In this document: in pieces, positions 45,510 through 54,203 of the stretch
Layout of the letters: every line of letters starts with the position of its first letter
How positions within the stretch are numbered: position 1 is the first letter of the stretch
NCBI RefSeq assembly: GCF_000308675.1
Contig: NZ_BAGE01000126.1
Span: 1 to 64,000, forward strand
Direction of reading: 5' to 3'
Length of the DNA: 64,000 bases
Origin: Nocardia paucivorans NBRC 100373
GTDB taxonomy: Bacteria > Actinomycetota > Actinomycetes > Mycobacteriales > Mycobacteriaceae
The notes under the pieces: model-generated
Told to the model about the DNA's origin: nothing
Seen by the model: only the letters and a program-made list of their open reading frames with translations
Databases searched by the model: none
Position numbers and translations under genes: made by a program

Positions 45510-47690
45510 ATGTCGCATCCCGAGCACCGGCACCCCAACCCGGACCCGGCGCCCACCGGGCACGACCACGGCATGTCCACACAAAGCCCACCACCGGATG
45601 CTCGGGACCGGCCCGCCGGCCAGGGCGAACACCTCGCCCACGTCGGTCATGACGCCCACCCCGACCACGGCGATAACGGTGGTCATGATCGGCATGCCGG
45701 GCACGGGGCACACGGGGAGATGTTCCGGCGCCGGTTCTGGATCAGCCTGATCCTGGCCTTGCCGGTAGTCGGATTCAGCCATATGGTCGCCGAGCTGCTG
45801 GGCTACCATCTGCCGGAATTCCCCGGTGCCTCGTGGATCCCGCCGGTCCTCGGCACGGTGATCTTTGTCTACGGTGGGACGCCGTTCCTCACCGGCGGCT
45901 GGAGCGAACTGCGTTCCCGCCGGCCCGGGATGATGCTGTTGATCGCCATGGCGATAACGGTCGCGTTCGTCGCGTCGTGGGTTACCACCCTCGGGCTGGG
46001 CGGGTTCGAGCTGGACTTCTGGTGGGAACTGGCCCTGCTCATCGTCATCATGCTGCTCGGGCACTGGCTGGAGATGCGGGCGCTGGGCTCGGCGTCCAGT
46101 GCGCTCGACGCCCTGGCCGCGATGCTGCCCGATACCGCGGAGAAAGTCACGGGCGACGGTGTCGCCGAGGTCCCGCTGGCAGAGTTGTCCCGCGATGATC
46201 TGGTGCTGGTGCGTGCCGGTGCCCGGGTACCGGCGGACGGCACGGTCACCGACGGCCGGGCCGAGGTCGACGAATCGATGATCACCGGTGAGTCCAAGAC
46301 CGTCACCCGCGATATCGGTGACACCGTGGTCGCCGGCACCGTCGCTACCGACAGCGCCTTGCGGGTGCGGGTCACCGCGGTCGGCGAGGACACCGCGCTG
46401 GCCGGTATCCAGCGCATGGTCGCCGACGCCCAAGCGTCCTCCTCTCGCGCTCAGGCGCTGGCGGACAAAGCCGCCGCGTTCCTGTTCTATTTCGCTGCCG
46501 GCACCGGTGCACTGACTTTCGTGATCTGGGCGCTGCTCGGCAATCTCGACGAGGCGGTGGTGCGCACGGTGACCGTCCTCGTCATCGCCTGTCCCCACGC
46601 CCTGGGTCTGGCGATCCCGCTGGTCATCGCGATATCGACCGAACGCGCCGCAAAAGCCGGAGTACTCGTCAAAGATCGTCTCGCGCTCGAGCACATGCGC
46701 ACCGTCGATGTGGTGCTGTTCGACAAAACCGGCACCTTGACCCAGGGTCGTCACCAGCTCACCGGGCTCACTGCCACCGCCGGTACGAGCGAAGAGCACT
46801 TGCTCGCGCTCGCCGCGGCCGTCGAAGCCGATAGCGAACACCCCCTCGCACGGGCCATCGTGGCCGCAGCCGAAACCCGGGTTCTGGTATCGGAACAACT
46901 CACCGCCACCGATTTCCGCTCACTGCCCGGACGCGGGGTGCGCGCCGATATCGACGGCGCCGAGGTCACCGTCGGTGGCCCGGCCATGCTCGCCGATTCA
47001 GGGTTGCCGGTACCGGATGACATCGCCACGGTCACCCGCGGCTGGGTACAACGCGGCGCCTCGGTGCTGCACATCGTCTACGGTGACCGCGTCCTCGGCG
47101 CCGTCGCACTCGAAGACGCCGTTCGCGACGAGTCCCGCCGCGCCGTCGACGCGCTACACGGCCGCGGCGTGCAGGTCGCGATGATCACCGGTGACGCCCG
47201 TCAGGTCGCCGACGCCGTCGCCGCCGACCTCGGTATCGACGAGGTGTTCGCCGAAGTGCTGCCCGAACACAAAGACGCGAAGGTCACCGAACTGCACAAC
47301 CGCGGGCACAAGGTCGCGATGGTGGGTGACGGCGTCAACGACGCTCCCGCGCTTGCTCGCGCCGATGTCGGGGTGGCGATCGGTGCGGGCACCGATGTCG
47401 CCATCGAGTCCGCCGGTGTCGTCCTCGCCGCGAACGACCCCCGCGCGGTGCTGTCGATCATCGAACTGTCCCACGCCAGCTACCGCAAAATGTGGCAGAA
47501 CCTACTCTGGGCCACCGGCTACAACATCATCGCCGTCCCGCTGGCCGCGGGTGTGCTGGCGTTCGCGGGTATCGCGATCTCTCCCGCCGTCGCCGCGGTG
47601 CTCATGTCGGTGTCCACCATTGTCGTCGCGCTCAACGCCCAACTACTGCGCCGCCTCGACCTCGACCCGGCCCGCCTGGCCCATACCTGA
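45510..47690 (+). CDS. copB: P1B-type copper ATPase with CPH motif (CopB-like)
   Basis: A 726-residue P1B-3 ATPase. The first 70 residues are His-rich (HRHP, GHDHG, GHDRHAGHGAHGE). The transmembrane motif is CPH (361-363), DKTGT starts at 405, then SEHP, TGD and GDGVND. CPH pumps are linked to Cu(II) or Ag export. AGGAGG precedes the ATG. It lies downstream of the oxidase, which could supply Cu(II). It complements CopA at 16-18 kb. Confidence 0.9.
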   Translation: MSHPEHRHPNPDPAPTGHDHGMSTQSPPPDARDRPAGQGEHLAHVGHDAHPDHGDNGGHDRHAGHGAHGEMFRRRFWISLILALPVVGFSHMVAELLGYHLPEFPGASWIPPVLGTVIFVYGGTPFLTGGWSELRSRRPGMMLLIAMAITVAFVASWVTTLGLGGFELDFWWELALLIVIMLLGHWLEMRALGSASSALDALAAMLPDTAEKVTGDGVAEVPLAELSRDDLVLVRAGARVPADGTVTDGRAEVDESMITGESKTVTRDIGDTVVAGTVATDSALRVRVTAVGEDTALAGIQRMVADAQASSSRAQALADKAAAFLFYFAAGTGALTFVIWALLGNLDEAVVRTVTVLVIACPHALGLAIPLVIAISTERAAKAGVLVKDRLALEHMRTVDVVLFDKTGTLTQGRHQLTGLTATAGTSEEHLLALAAAVEADSEHPLARAIVAAAETRVLVSEQLTATDFRSLPGRGVRADIDGAEVTVGGPAMLADSGLPVPDDIATVTRGWVQRGASVLHIVYGDRVLGAVALEDAVRDESRRAVDALHGRGVQVAMITGDARQVADAVAADLGIDEVFAEVLPEHKDAKVTELHNRGHKVAMVGDGVNDAPALARADVGVAIGAGTDVAIESAGVVLAANDPRAVLSIIELSHASYRKMWQNLLWATGYNIIAVPLAAGVLAFAGIAISPAVAAVLMSVSTIVVALNAQLLRRLDLDPARLAHT

Positions 47691-47723
47691 CCACCCACGA
47701 ACCGAAGCGAGCTCCCTGTCCTG

Positions 47724-48569
47724 ATGCCGAGATCGTCCCTGCGTCCCTGCGCGCGTATCCTTCTCCCCTTCGCCGCCCTGACCGTGCTCACCGGTTGCAC
47801 CACCGGGCAACCGCTCACAACACCCACCCCGACGACGCCGATCCCGGCATTGTCCGCAACCGGTATCGCGTTGAGACCCGCGCTCGATCACCTGCACGGC
47901 CTGCACCTCTCCCCGGACGCAACCGTTCTGGCCGGCACCCACAGCGGCCTCGTCGCCCTCGGCGCGGACGGGCGCACAACCCCGGTCGGCGCCTCCGACG
48001 ACGACTTCATGGGACTGACCGGCGTCCCGGGCACCGACCACCTGTTCGCGTCCGGGCACCCGGGCCCCTCGAGTTCAGCACCGAACCCCTTAGGACTGAT
48101 CGAGAGCACCGACGGAGGCCACACCTGGACATCGAAATCCTTGACCGGCGAGGTCGACTTCCACGCCTTGGCCATCGACGGCCGGCTGCTGGTCGGATTC
48201 GACGGAGTCACCGGCCTACTCGCTTCCACCGACGCCGGCGCTACCTGGACTACGGGAGCCGCCGTCGGTGCGAATGCACTCGCCGTCACTGATACCGGGC
48301 TATGGGCCGCCACCGCCGACGGCCTGCAGCACAGCACCGACACAGGACGTACCCTCACGAACGTTCCCGGCGCGCCGCGTCTGGTATTGCTTTCGGCCGC
48401 AGACGACGGTTCTCTGTGGGGCGTAGATGTCGCGGGCGCGGCCTGGCGCAGCCGCACCGGCCGCACATGGGAACAGCGCTCGGTCGTAGGCCCTGTCAGC
48501 GCAGTGCTGGCCGCCGATTTCGACACCGCCTTCGCCGCGACAGAGCAGACTCTCTACCCATTGAAGTAG
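47724..48569 (+). CDS. BNR-repeat exosialidase-like lipoprotein
   Basis: A 281-residue lipoprotein with lipobox LTGC. It has several BNR/Asp-box-like turns (STDGGHTWTS, STDAGATWTT, STDTGRTLTN) and HLHGLHLSP early on, typical of the F510_1955-type glycosyl-hydrolase-like family found in copper operons. It is a predicted beta-propeller with no catalytic assignment. It lies 33 nt after copB and is probably the last gene of the oxidase operon. Confidence 0.78.
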   Translation: MPRSSLRPCARILLPFAALTVLTGCTTGQPLTTPTPTTPIPALSATGIALRPALDHLHGLHLSPDATVLAGTHSGLVALGADGRTTPVGASDDDFMGLTGVPGTDHLFASGHPGPSSSAPNPLGLIESTDGGHTWTSKSLTGEVDFHALAIDGRLLVGFDGVTGLLASTDAGATWTTGAAVGANALAVTDTGLWAATADGLQHSTDTGRTLTNVPGAPRLVLLSAADDGSLWGVDVAGAAWRSRTGRTWEQRSVVGPVSAVLAADFDTAFAATEQTLYPLK

Positions 48570-48859
48570 GGCCAGTTGGGTCGGATACCACGCCTTTTGA
48601 GGTAGGTAGGTAGGTAGGCGAAACAATGGTCGGCGCAGCGGCACCGTCGCGTGACGGCGTGATGAACACAGCACCCACCCACAGCTAACCGACGTAGAGA
48701 CTCATGCCGATAGTCAGCGCGGCAAACGAGCTCATCATCGACACCAGGCCAGGCTGCCATCTGATTCGTAGGGTTCGGGTGGTCTCTGCCCGCGAATTCC
48801 GGCCGGTGCTCGGGAACTCGGAAAGCCGTGGGATCTGAATCGGCTCAACAGGACGATCC
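48570..48859. repeat. 290-nt gap with (GGTA)4 repeat at 48601-48618
   Basis: No convincing gene. GGTAGGTAGGTAGGTAGG is a short tetranucleotide array just after the lipoprotein gene. A leftward open stretch ends MSSFAALTIGMSLYVG at 48685, which looks like the end of a membrane helix, but nothing supports it upstream. Confidence 0.45.
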
Positions 48860-48891
48860 TTGACTCGGTACGTAGGTACAGGGTTGAGAAT
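48860..48891 (+). promoter_or_regulatory. mer-type promoter/operator
   Basis: A -35 TTGACT (48860-48865) and -10-like GAGAAT (48886-48891) are separated by 20 bp, the long spacer typical of MerR-controlled promoters. The spacer starts CGGTACGTAGGTACAGGG, close to the classical mer operator with its paired GTAC halves. Confidence 0.75.
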
Positions 48892-48898
48892 GAGGGGC

Positions 48899-49300
48899 AT
48901 GCGAACTGGTGAGCTGGCCTCTCGGGCCGGTGTCAATGTCCAGACCCTGCGCTACTACGAACGGCGCGGCCTCCTGGCGCGGCCGGAACGGTCACCAGCG
49001 GGTTACCGCCGCTACCCCGAGGACGCCGTGGACGTGGTCAGGTTCGTCAAACGGGCCCAGGAGCTGGGCTTCACGCTCGATGAGATCGCCGACCTCCTAC
49101 GGCTGGCCGACGGCGGTCCCGACGACTGCGACGCCGTCCGCGTACTCGCCGAATCAAGGGTCGCCGAGATCCGACGACGGATCGCCGACCTGCACAACAT
49201 GCAGCGCGCACTGACCGAGCTCATCGCGACATGCGAGTTGCCCCGCGCTCACCGATCCTGCCCCATTCTCACTTCACTACAGGAAGGACCACGCTCATGA
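48899..49300 (+). CDS. merR: Mercury-responsive MerR regulator
   Basis: A 133-residue MerR protein. The winged helix-turn-helix is MRTGELASRAGVNVQTLRYY. The Hg(II) cysteines are 77, 112 and 121; their spacings of 35 and 9 equal those of Tn501 MerR (82, 117, 126). ATG 48899 is used; the earlier open frame crosses the promoter. The stop overlaps the merB ATG (ATGA). It both represses and activates the mer-type promoter just upstream. Confidence 0.9.
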   Translation: MRTGELASRAGVNVQTLRYYERRGLLARPERSPAGYRRYPEDAVDVVRFVKRAQELGFTLDEIADLLRLADGGPDDCDAVRVLAESRVAEIRRRIADLHNMQRALTELIATCELPRAHRSCPILTSLQEGPRS

Positions 49301-50334
49301 AGCTGGATATCCTCCAGGTCCCCGACTGTCCCAATGTGGCGGTACTCGAACAACGCCTCCATGAGGCCACCGCCGGTCGGCCGATCACGCCGGAGATCAC
49401 CCACCACATCATCGATGACCCCGAGCAAGCCGCCTCGACCGGCATGACCGGCTCCCCCACCCTGCTGATCGACGGCCGCGACCCTTTCGCCACACCGGGC
49501 AATGCCCCCAGCTTGTCCTGCCGCCTTTACCCGCAGGAGGACGGAACGCTCGGCGGAGCCCCCTCGGTCACGGCGCTCCGCACTGCGTTGAGATCGACCT
49601 CGGCTGACGGTGAGCAACTCAGAAGCGACGCAGAAACCAGGTGCTGCACTCCGTCCACCGCGGACCCCGCCGCCGCACTGAGCACCTGGCGGGCGGCCGC
49701 ACAACCGGCAGACCCGACGGAAACGGCCGTGCATCAGGCCATCCTGCGATTCTTCGCAACCAGCGGCTGCGCACCGACCGCCGCCCAATTAGCCGAAACC
49801 TTTTCTGGACACGCGGTGCCGATCGAGCAGATTCTGCAGCACCTCCACGACGCCGATGTCATCCGGACCGACACCGATGGGATCATCGTGGCCGCGTATC
49901 CGTTCTCGGGCACACCCACCCCTCATCGGGTACGAATCGCCGGCGGCCCGACTGTCTACGCGATGTGCGCCGTGGACGCACTCGGTATCAGCGCGATGCT
50001 CGGCACACAGGTCACGATCACCACCACTGACCCGGAGACCAACGACCCGATTACCATCACCGCCGGCAGCCAACTCGTCACCGCACAACCGGCCACCACG
50101 GTGGTGTTCGTCGGCGCACAAGCCGGCCTGGGCCCCTCTGCCGAAACCTGCTGCAGTCACCTCAACTTCTTCACCGAACGCCGCACCGCCCAGAAGTGGG
50201 CGGACGGTCACTCGGGCATCAACGGCGACATCGTCGAACTGCCTGACGCCCACCACCTCGGCAGCGTGATCTTCGGTGACCTCCTCGAGCCTCGAGCAGT
50301 CCGAGGTTGCCGCACACCCGCCACACCGATCTGA
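49297..50334 (+). CDS. merB: Thioredoxin-like domain fused to organomercurial lyase MerB
   Basis: A 345-residue fusion. Residues 1-100 form a thioredoxin-like fold (MKLDILQVPDCPN, TGMTGSPTLLIDG). Residues about 140-335 are alkylmercury lyase: catalytic Cys224-x-x-Asp227 in YAMCAVDALG and the second Cys in AETCCSHLNFF (285/286), equivalent to Cys96, Asp99 and Cys159. It breaks C-Hg bonds to give Hg(II). AGGAAGG precedes the ATG. No mercuric reductase or MerT/P is seen nearby, so Hg(II) must be handled elsewhere or by the fused domain. Confidence 0.88.
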   Translation: MKLDILQVPDCPNVAVLEQRLHEATAGRPITPEITHHIIDDPEQAASTGMTGSPTLLIDGRDPFATPGNAPSLSCRLYPQEDGTLGGAPSVTALRTALRSTSADGEQLRSDAETRCCTPSTADPAAALSTWRAAAQPADPTETAVHQAILRFFATSGCAPTAAQLAETFSGHAVPIEQILQHLHDADVIRTDTDGIIVAAYPFSGTPTPHRVRIAGGPTVYAMCAVDALGISAMLGTQVTITTTDPETNDPITITAGSQLVTAQPATTVVFVGAQAGLGPSAETCCSHLNFFTERRTAQKWADGHSGINGDIVELPDAHHLGSVIFGDLLEPRAVRGCRTPATPI

Positions 50335-50450
50335 AGGCGGCAGTGGGCAGACACCGGCATTTTGCGATATCGCCGCGCAGCGGAACGCCAGACGGTCTCG
50401 ACCACGGATGACGTTCACCCGGAGTTCACTTGCCTCCAGAATAGATAGTC

Positions 50451-50462
50451 GTCAATATCGAC
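50451..50462. promoter_or_regulatory. ArsR-type box, arsR1 promoter
   Basis: GTCAATATCGAC, a near-palindrome, lies 3 nt before the arsR ATG at 50465. It differs by two bases from the box before the second arsR at 57915-57926. It is probably an autoregulatory arsenite-responsive operator. Confidence 0.55.
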
Positions 50463-50464
50463 GT

Positions 50465-50842
50465 ATGTCTAAATCGCAGTTGCCGGTGATATCGGTCGAG
50501 GCCTGCCACCCCGCCCCGCACGTACGCGAGCCACTGACGGCGCAGGCTGCGGTGGAGTTGGCAGCGGTGTTCAAGGCACTGTCGGACCCGGTGCGGCTGC
50601 GGTTGTTGAGCTCGATCGCGTCGCGGTCGGGGATGGAAGCTTGCGTGTGTGATCTGTCCGAGGGCATCGAATTGAGCCAGCCGACGATCTCGCACCACTT
50701 GAAGGTACTGCGCTCTGCGGGACTGTTGACCAGCGAACGCCGCGCGTCCTGGGTGTACTACCGGGTTGTCCCGCAGGCTTTGGCGCGAGTCTCGGACGCG
50801 CTGCTGCTGGAAAGCGGCGAGGCTGCCGAGGTCACCGCATGA
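50465..50842 (+). CDS. arsR: Arsenical-resistance repressor ArsR (CVCDL type)
   Basis: A 125-residue ArsR. The recognition helix region is LSQPTISHHLKVLRSAG. As(III) cysteines lie in the helix MEACVCDLSEG, as in R773-type ArsR, with one more near the N terminus (EACHP). ATG 50465 begins the family-like sequence; the upstream open frame overlaps merB. The stop overlaps the acr3 ATG (ATGA). It should repress the arsR-acr3-arsC unit. Confidence 0.9.
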   Translation: MSKSQLPVISVEACHPAPHVREPLTAQAAVELAAVFKALSDPVRLRLLSSIASRSGMEACVCDLSEGIELSQPTISHHLKVLRSAGLLTSERRASWVYYRVVPQALARVSDALLLESGEAAEVTA

Positions 50843-51924
50843 GCGCCACCGACACCACCACCGCGCCGGGTGTGGTCGGCAAGCTCTCCACATTGGACCG
50901 GTTCCTGCCCGTCTGGATCGGCGTGGCCATGGCCGCCGGTCTACTGCTCGGCCGTCTGATACCGGGCCTCGGCGACGGCCTGGCCGCGGTGGAAATCGAC
51001 GGGATCTCGCTGCCGATCGCGATCGGGCTGCTGATCATGATGTACCCGGTGCTGGCCAAGGTCCGCTACGACCGCCTCGACACGGTCACCGGCGATCGCC
51101 GCCTCCTGATCGGGTCGCTGGTGCTGAACTGGCTACTCGGTCCGGCGTTGATGTTCGCGCTGGCATGGCTGCTGCTGCCCGATCTGCCGGAGTACCGGAC
51201 CGGACTGATCATCGTCGGGCTCGCGCGGTGTATCGCCATGGTGATCATCTGGAACGATCTGGCCTGCGGAGACCGCGAAGCCGCCGCCGTGCTGGTGGCG
51301 TTGAACTCGATCTTCCAGGTCATCATGTTCGCCGTGCTGGGCTGGTTCTACCTCTCGGTACTGCCCGGATGGCTGGGCCTGGAACAGACCACGATCGAGG
51401 CCTCGCCCTGGCAGATCGCGAAATCGGTACTGATCTTCCTCGGCATCCCGCTGCTGGCCGGATACCTCACCCGCAGGTTCGGCGAGCGTACCAAAGGCCG
51501 CGACTGGTACGAATCCACGCTGATTCCGCGAATCGGGCCCTGGGCTCTCTACGGCCTGCTGTTCACCATCGTGCTGCTGTTCGCGCTGCAAGGCGACCGG
51601 ATCACCTCCCAGCCCCTCGACGTGGTTCGGATCGCGCTGCCGCTGCTGGCGTATTTCGCGATCATGTGGGGTGGCGGCTATCTGCTGGGCGCGGTGATGG
51701 GCCTGGGTTACGAGCGGACGACCACGCTGGCGTTCACGGCGGCGGGTAACAATTTCGAGCTGGCGATCGCGGTGGCGATCGCGACGTACGGCGCTACCTC
51801 GGGCCAAGCACTGGCCGGTGTCGTGGGCCCGCTGATCGAGGTGCCGGTGTTGGTGGCCCTGGTGTATGTGTCGCTGGCCCTGCGTAATCGCTTCCGCGCT
51901 GAAGATGGGGTGGCGGTCCGGTGA
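50839..51924 (+). CDS. acr3: Arsenite efflux permease ACR3
   Basis: A 361-residue, ten-helix ACR3 permease that exports As(OH)3. The conserved cysteine lies in [19 protein letters not shown], and the helix-9 Glu in [14 protein letters not shown]; both are needed for transport in known members. The ATG overlaps the arsR stop and its own stop overlaps the next gene (GTGA). Confidence 0.93.
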   Translation: MSATDTTTAPGVVGKLSTLDRFLPVWIGVAMAAGLLLGRLIPGLGDGLAAVEIDGISLPIAIGLLIMMYPVLAKVRYDRLDTVTGDRRLLIGSLVLNWLLGPALMFALAWLLLPDLPEYRTGLIIVGLARCIAMVIIWNDLACGDREAAAVLVALNSIFQVIMFAVLGWFYLSVLPGWLGLEQTTIEASPWQIAKSVLIFLGIPLLAGYLTRRFGERTKGRDWYESTLIPRIGPWALYGLLFTIVLLFALQGDRITSQPLDVVRIALPLLAYFAIMWGGGYLLGAVMGLGYERTTTLAFTAAGNNFELAIAVAIATYGATSGQALAGVVGPLIEVPVLVALVYVSLALRNRFRAEDGVAVR

Positions 51925-52337
51925 CTGTGTTGGTGCTGTTCGTCTGCGTGCGTAACAGCGGCAAATCGCAGATGGCGGCCGGGCTGATGCGCCAGGCCGC
52001 GGCCGGTGAGGTCGTCGCGCTGTCGGCGGGCACCGATCCGGGCGAAAAGCTCAACGCATTGTCGGTAGCAGCGCTGGCCGAGGTCGGGGTCGATATCAGT
52101 GGCGGAGTCCCGAAACCGGTCGACGCCGGGCTGCTCGCTCGCGCTGATCTGGTGGTGATCCTTGGTCGCGAAGCCCAGCTCAACGTCCCGGACGGTGTGC
52201 GGGCGCTGTGGTGGGAGACCGATGAACCGTCGCTACGCGGGATCGAGGGTATGGAGCGGATGCGGCTGGTCCGTGACGATATCGCCGCCCGCGTCCGGGC
52301 CCTCGTGGCCGAACTGAGCTCACCTGTCCAATCCTGA
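51921..52337 (+). CDS. Arsenate-reductase-like low-MW phosphatase family protein
   Basis: A 138-residue LMW-PTP/ArsC-fold protein. The P-loop reads [11 protein letters not shown] (Cys-x5-Lys-Ser), where the usual arginine is lysine and His-Asn-Ala is Arg-Asn-Ser. The ArsC-type MGCGDTCP segment is absent. It is coupled to acr3 by GTGA. It may be a divergent phosphatase or regulator rather than a true reductase. Confidence 0.75.
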   Translation: MTVLVLFVCVRNSGKSQMAAGLMRQAAAGEVVALSAGTDPGEKLNALSVAALAEVGVDISGGVPKPVDAGLLARADLVVILGREAQLNVPDGVRALWWETDEPSLRGIEGMERMRLVRDDIAARVRALVAELSSPVQS

Positions 52338-52368
52338 ACCTTTCCTTCTCGAGTATCGGACAACGGAT

Positions 52369-53037
52369 ATGACCGAATCACCCCTTCCCGCTACCGCGTT
52401 GCGCGCGGATCTGTCCATTGACCAGCATGTGGCGTTGAAAACCGCGGCGACCCGGTTACAGCGGGAGTTCGACGGCACCTTCGGTGTGGAAACCATCGAA
52501 CGGTTCCTGCACTCCTCCTACGAACAGTTCGCCGGCCGCGCCACCATCGTCAACTTCCTTCCCCTGCTGGCCGAACGGTTCGCCCGCCAACGCCTCCAGG
52601 CCCTGGCCAAGGTCGAAGGCCTCCACCACACCGGGACCCCGACCGTGCTGTTCCTGTGCACCCACAACGCCGGGCGTTCCCAGATGGCGCTCGGGTTGTT
52701 CACTCACCTCGCCGGCGAGCACGCCATCGCCTGGTCCGGGGGCAGCGAACCGGGAGACGAGATCAATCCGGCTGCGGTCGAGGCGATGGCCGAGATCGGG
52801 ATCGACATCACCGGCGAGTACCCGAAGCCGTGGACCGAGGAGATCCTGAAAGCCGCCGACGTGATCGTCACCATGGGCTGCGGCGATGCCTGCCCGGTGT
52901 ATCCCGGTCGCCGGTATGAGGATTGGGACCTGCCCGATCCGGCCGGTCTCGATGTCGCCGCGATCCGGCCGATCCGCGCCGAGATCGAAACCCGTGTGCG
53001 TGCCCTGCTCGCCGAACTCGACGTCCCCACCGCCTGA
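52369..53037 (+). CDS. arsC: Arsenate reductase with N-terminal three-helix domain
   Basis: A 222-residue protein. Residues 1-85 form a three-helix bundle as in the corynebacterial mycothiol-linked ArsC1' and M. tuberculosis ArsC. Residues 90-222 are the LMW-PTP domain with P-loop CTHNAGRS (Cys97 to Ser104) and MGCGDACPVYPGRRYEDWDL. Arsenate is reduced through mycothiol and mycoredoxin in such systems. Confidence 0.87.
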   Translation: MTESPLPATALRADLSIDQHVALKTAATRLQREFDGTFGVETIERFLHSSYEQFAGRATIVNFLPLLAERFARQRLQALAKVEGLHHTGTPTVLFLCTHNAGRSQMALGLFTHLAGEHAIAWSGGSEPGDEINPAAVEAMAEIGIDITGEYPKPWTEEILKAADVIVTMGCGDACPVYPGRRYEDWDLPDPAGLDVAAIRPIRAEIETRVRALLAELDVPTA

Positions 53038-53049
53038 AAGGCTTTTGCT

Positions 53050-53460
53050 GTGACCGATAAGCCGAGTGTGTTGTTCGTCTGCGTCCACAATGCCGGGCGC
53101 TCCCAGATGGCCGCCGGATTCCTCACCCACCTCGCCGACGGGGCGATCGAGGTCCGCTCCGCCGGCAGCGCCCCCGCCGAACACCTCAACCCCGCGGCAG
53201 TGCAGGCGATGGCCGAGGTCGGGATCGATATCACCGCCCAGGCCCCGAAAATCCTCACCCCCGCCGCGGTGCAGTCCTCGGATGTGGTGATCACCATGGG
53301 CTGCGGCGACACCTGCCCGGTCTTCCCTGGAATCAGCTACCGAGACTGGGACCTGGAAGACCCCGCCGGCAAAGGCGTGGAAGCGGTCCGCCCGATCCGC
53401 GACGCGATCCGTGCACGGGTGGAGGCGCTCATCGCCGAGCTACTGCCCGCCCACGCCTGA
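53050..53460 (+). CDS. arsC: Arsenate reductase, single-domain
   Basis: A 136-residue LMW-PTP-fold reductase with P-loop CVHNAGRSQMAAG and the late pair MGCGDTCPVFPGI. The general acid region reads YRDWDLEDPAGK. GTG 53050 has GAAAGG upstream, 12 nt after the previous gene. Paired arsC genes like this are known in corynebacteria. Confidence 0.9.
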   Translation: MTDKPSVLFVCVHNAGRSQMAAGFLTHLADGAIEVRSAGSAPAEHLNPAAVQAMAEVGIDITAQAPKILTPAAVQSSDVVITMGCGDTCPVFPGISYRDWDLEDPAGKGVEAVRPIRDAIRARVEALIAELLPAHA

Positions 53461-53495
53461 ACCCCGCTCAGCCGACCACCGTCGAGGTAGCAGCG

Positions 53496-54203
53496 ATGAC
53501 CGGCGCCACGCCCGCACCGGGCCTCGGTGCTCGGGCATCCGCGCGATATCGCGCGGACCTGCTCGGCACTGGGGTGGTGATGGCGGCGCCTGTGACGGGC
53601 TGGTGGGCAGCGCATCTGGTCGGCCCCGGGCCAGCCCGGGCGGGGCTCACTGCGGCCGTGACGGTCACGTTCCTGGCCCTTGGCACCGGCTTGTTCCGGA
53701 GCCGGGAGCCGCGGTGGAACCCGCTACTGATTGTGGCCGATGCGCTACTCGAACGCCGAAAAAGCCTGTCCGGCCCTCTGCTCGCCGGCCACCTCCTCAC
53801 CCAGGTAGCGGCAGCGACTGCCGTGGCCGGTGGGGTGGCCGCGGGGTGCTTCCTGGCCGGGATCACCCCTCCGGCGGTGCCCGCCCCGGGTGGTGTGCAC
53901 GCATTGAGCGAGATGACCGCCGCCGCAGCGGCGGTCATCTCGTTCTTCGCCGCCACCTGCACACCGACGCTGAGAATGTCCACGGCCGGTGCCAGCGCAC
54001 TGGCTGCCGCGGTGTTCCTGGTGACAGGGGCAGGGTTTCTCGGCAACCCCGCCGTGGTCGCCGGCGCGGTCGTGCTCGGACTGGATCCGGCGCTGGCGTT
54101 GGTGATCGTTGTCTGTCAGCTGGGTGGTTGCCTCATCGGCTACGGGGCCGCCACCGCCTGGTGGCCGGATATCGGCCGCCGCCTCGACACCCTCACCACC
54201 TAA
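53496..54203 (+). CDS. Divergent aquaporin (MIP)-like membrane protein
   Basis: A 235-residue protein with about six helices. Two half-helix motifs align with aquaporin NPA boxes: RWNPLLIVADALL and FLGNPAVVAGAVV. The first is NPL, and the arginine that normally follows the second NPA is missing. Aquaglyceroporins are frequent in bacterial ars operons as arsenite channels. GAGG precedes the ATG. The gene closes the rightward ars unit. It could be an altered pore or a decayed MIP. Confidence 0.6.
   Translation: MTGATPAPGLGARASARYRADLLGTGVVMAAPVTGWWAAHLVGPGPARAGLTAAVTVTFLALGTGLFRSREPRWNPLLIVADALLERRKSLSGPLLAGHLLTQVAAATAVAGGVAAGCFLAGITPPAVPAPGGVHALSEMTAAAAAVISFFAATCTPTLRMSTAGASALAAAVFLVTGAGFLGNPAVVAGAVVLGLDPALALVIVVCQLGGCLIGYGAATAWWPDIGRRLDTLTT

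Noticed and set aside
48685-48760. Possible C terminus of a leftward membrane protein
   Set aside because: Only about 25 residues look hydrophobic and there is no start, ribosome site or similarity upstream.
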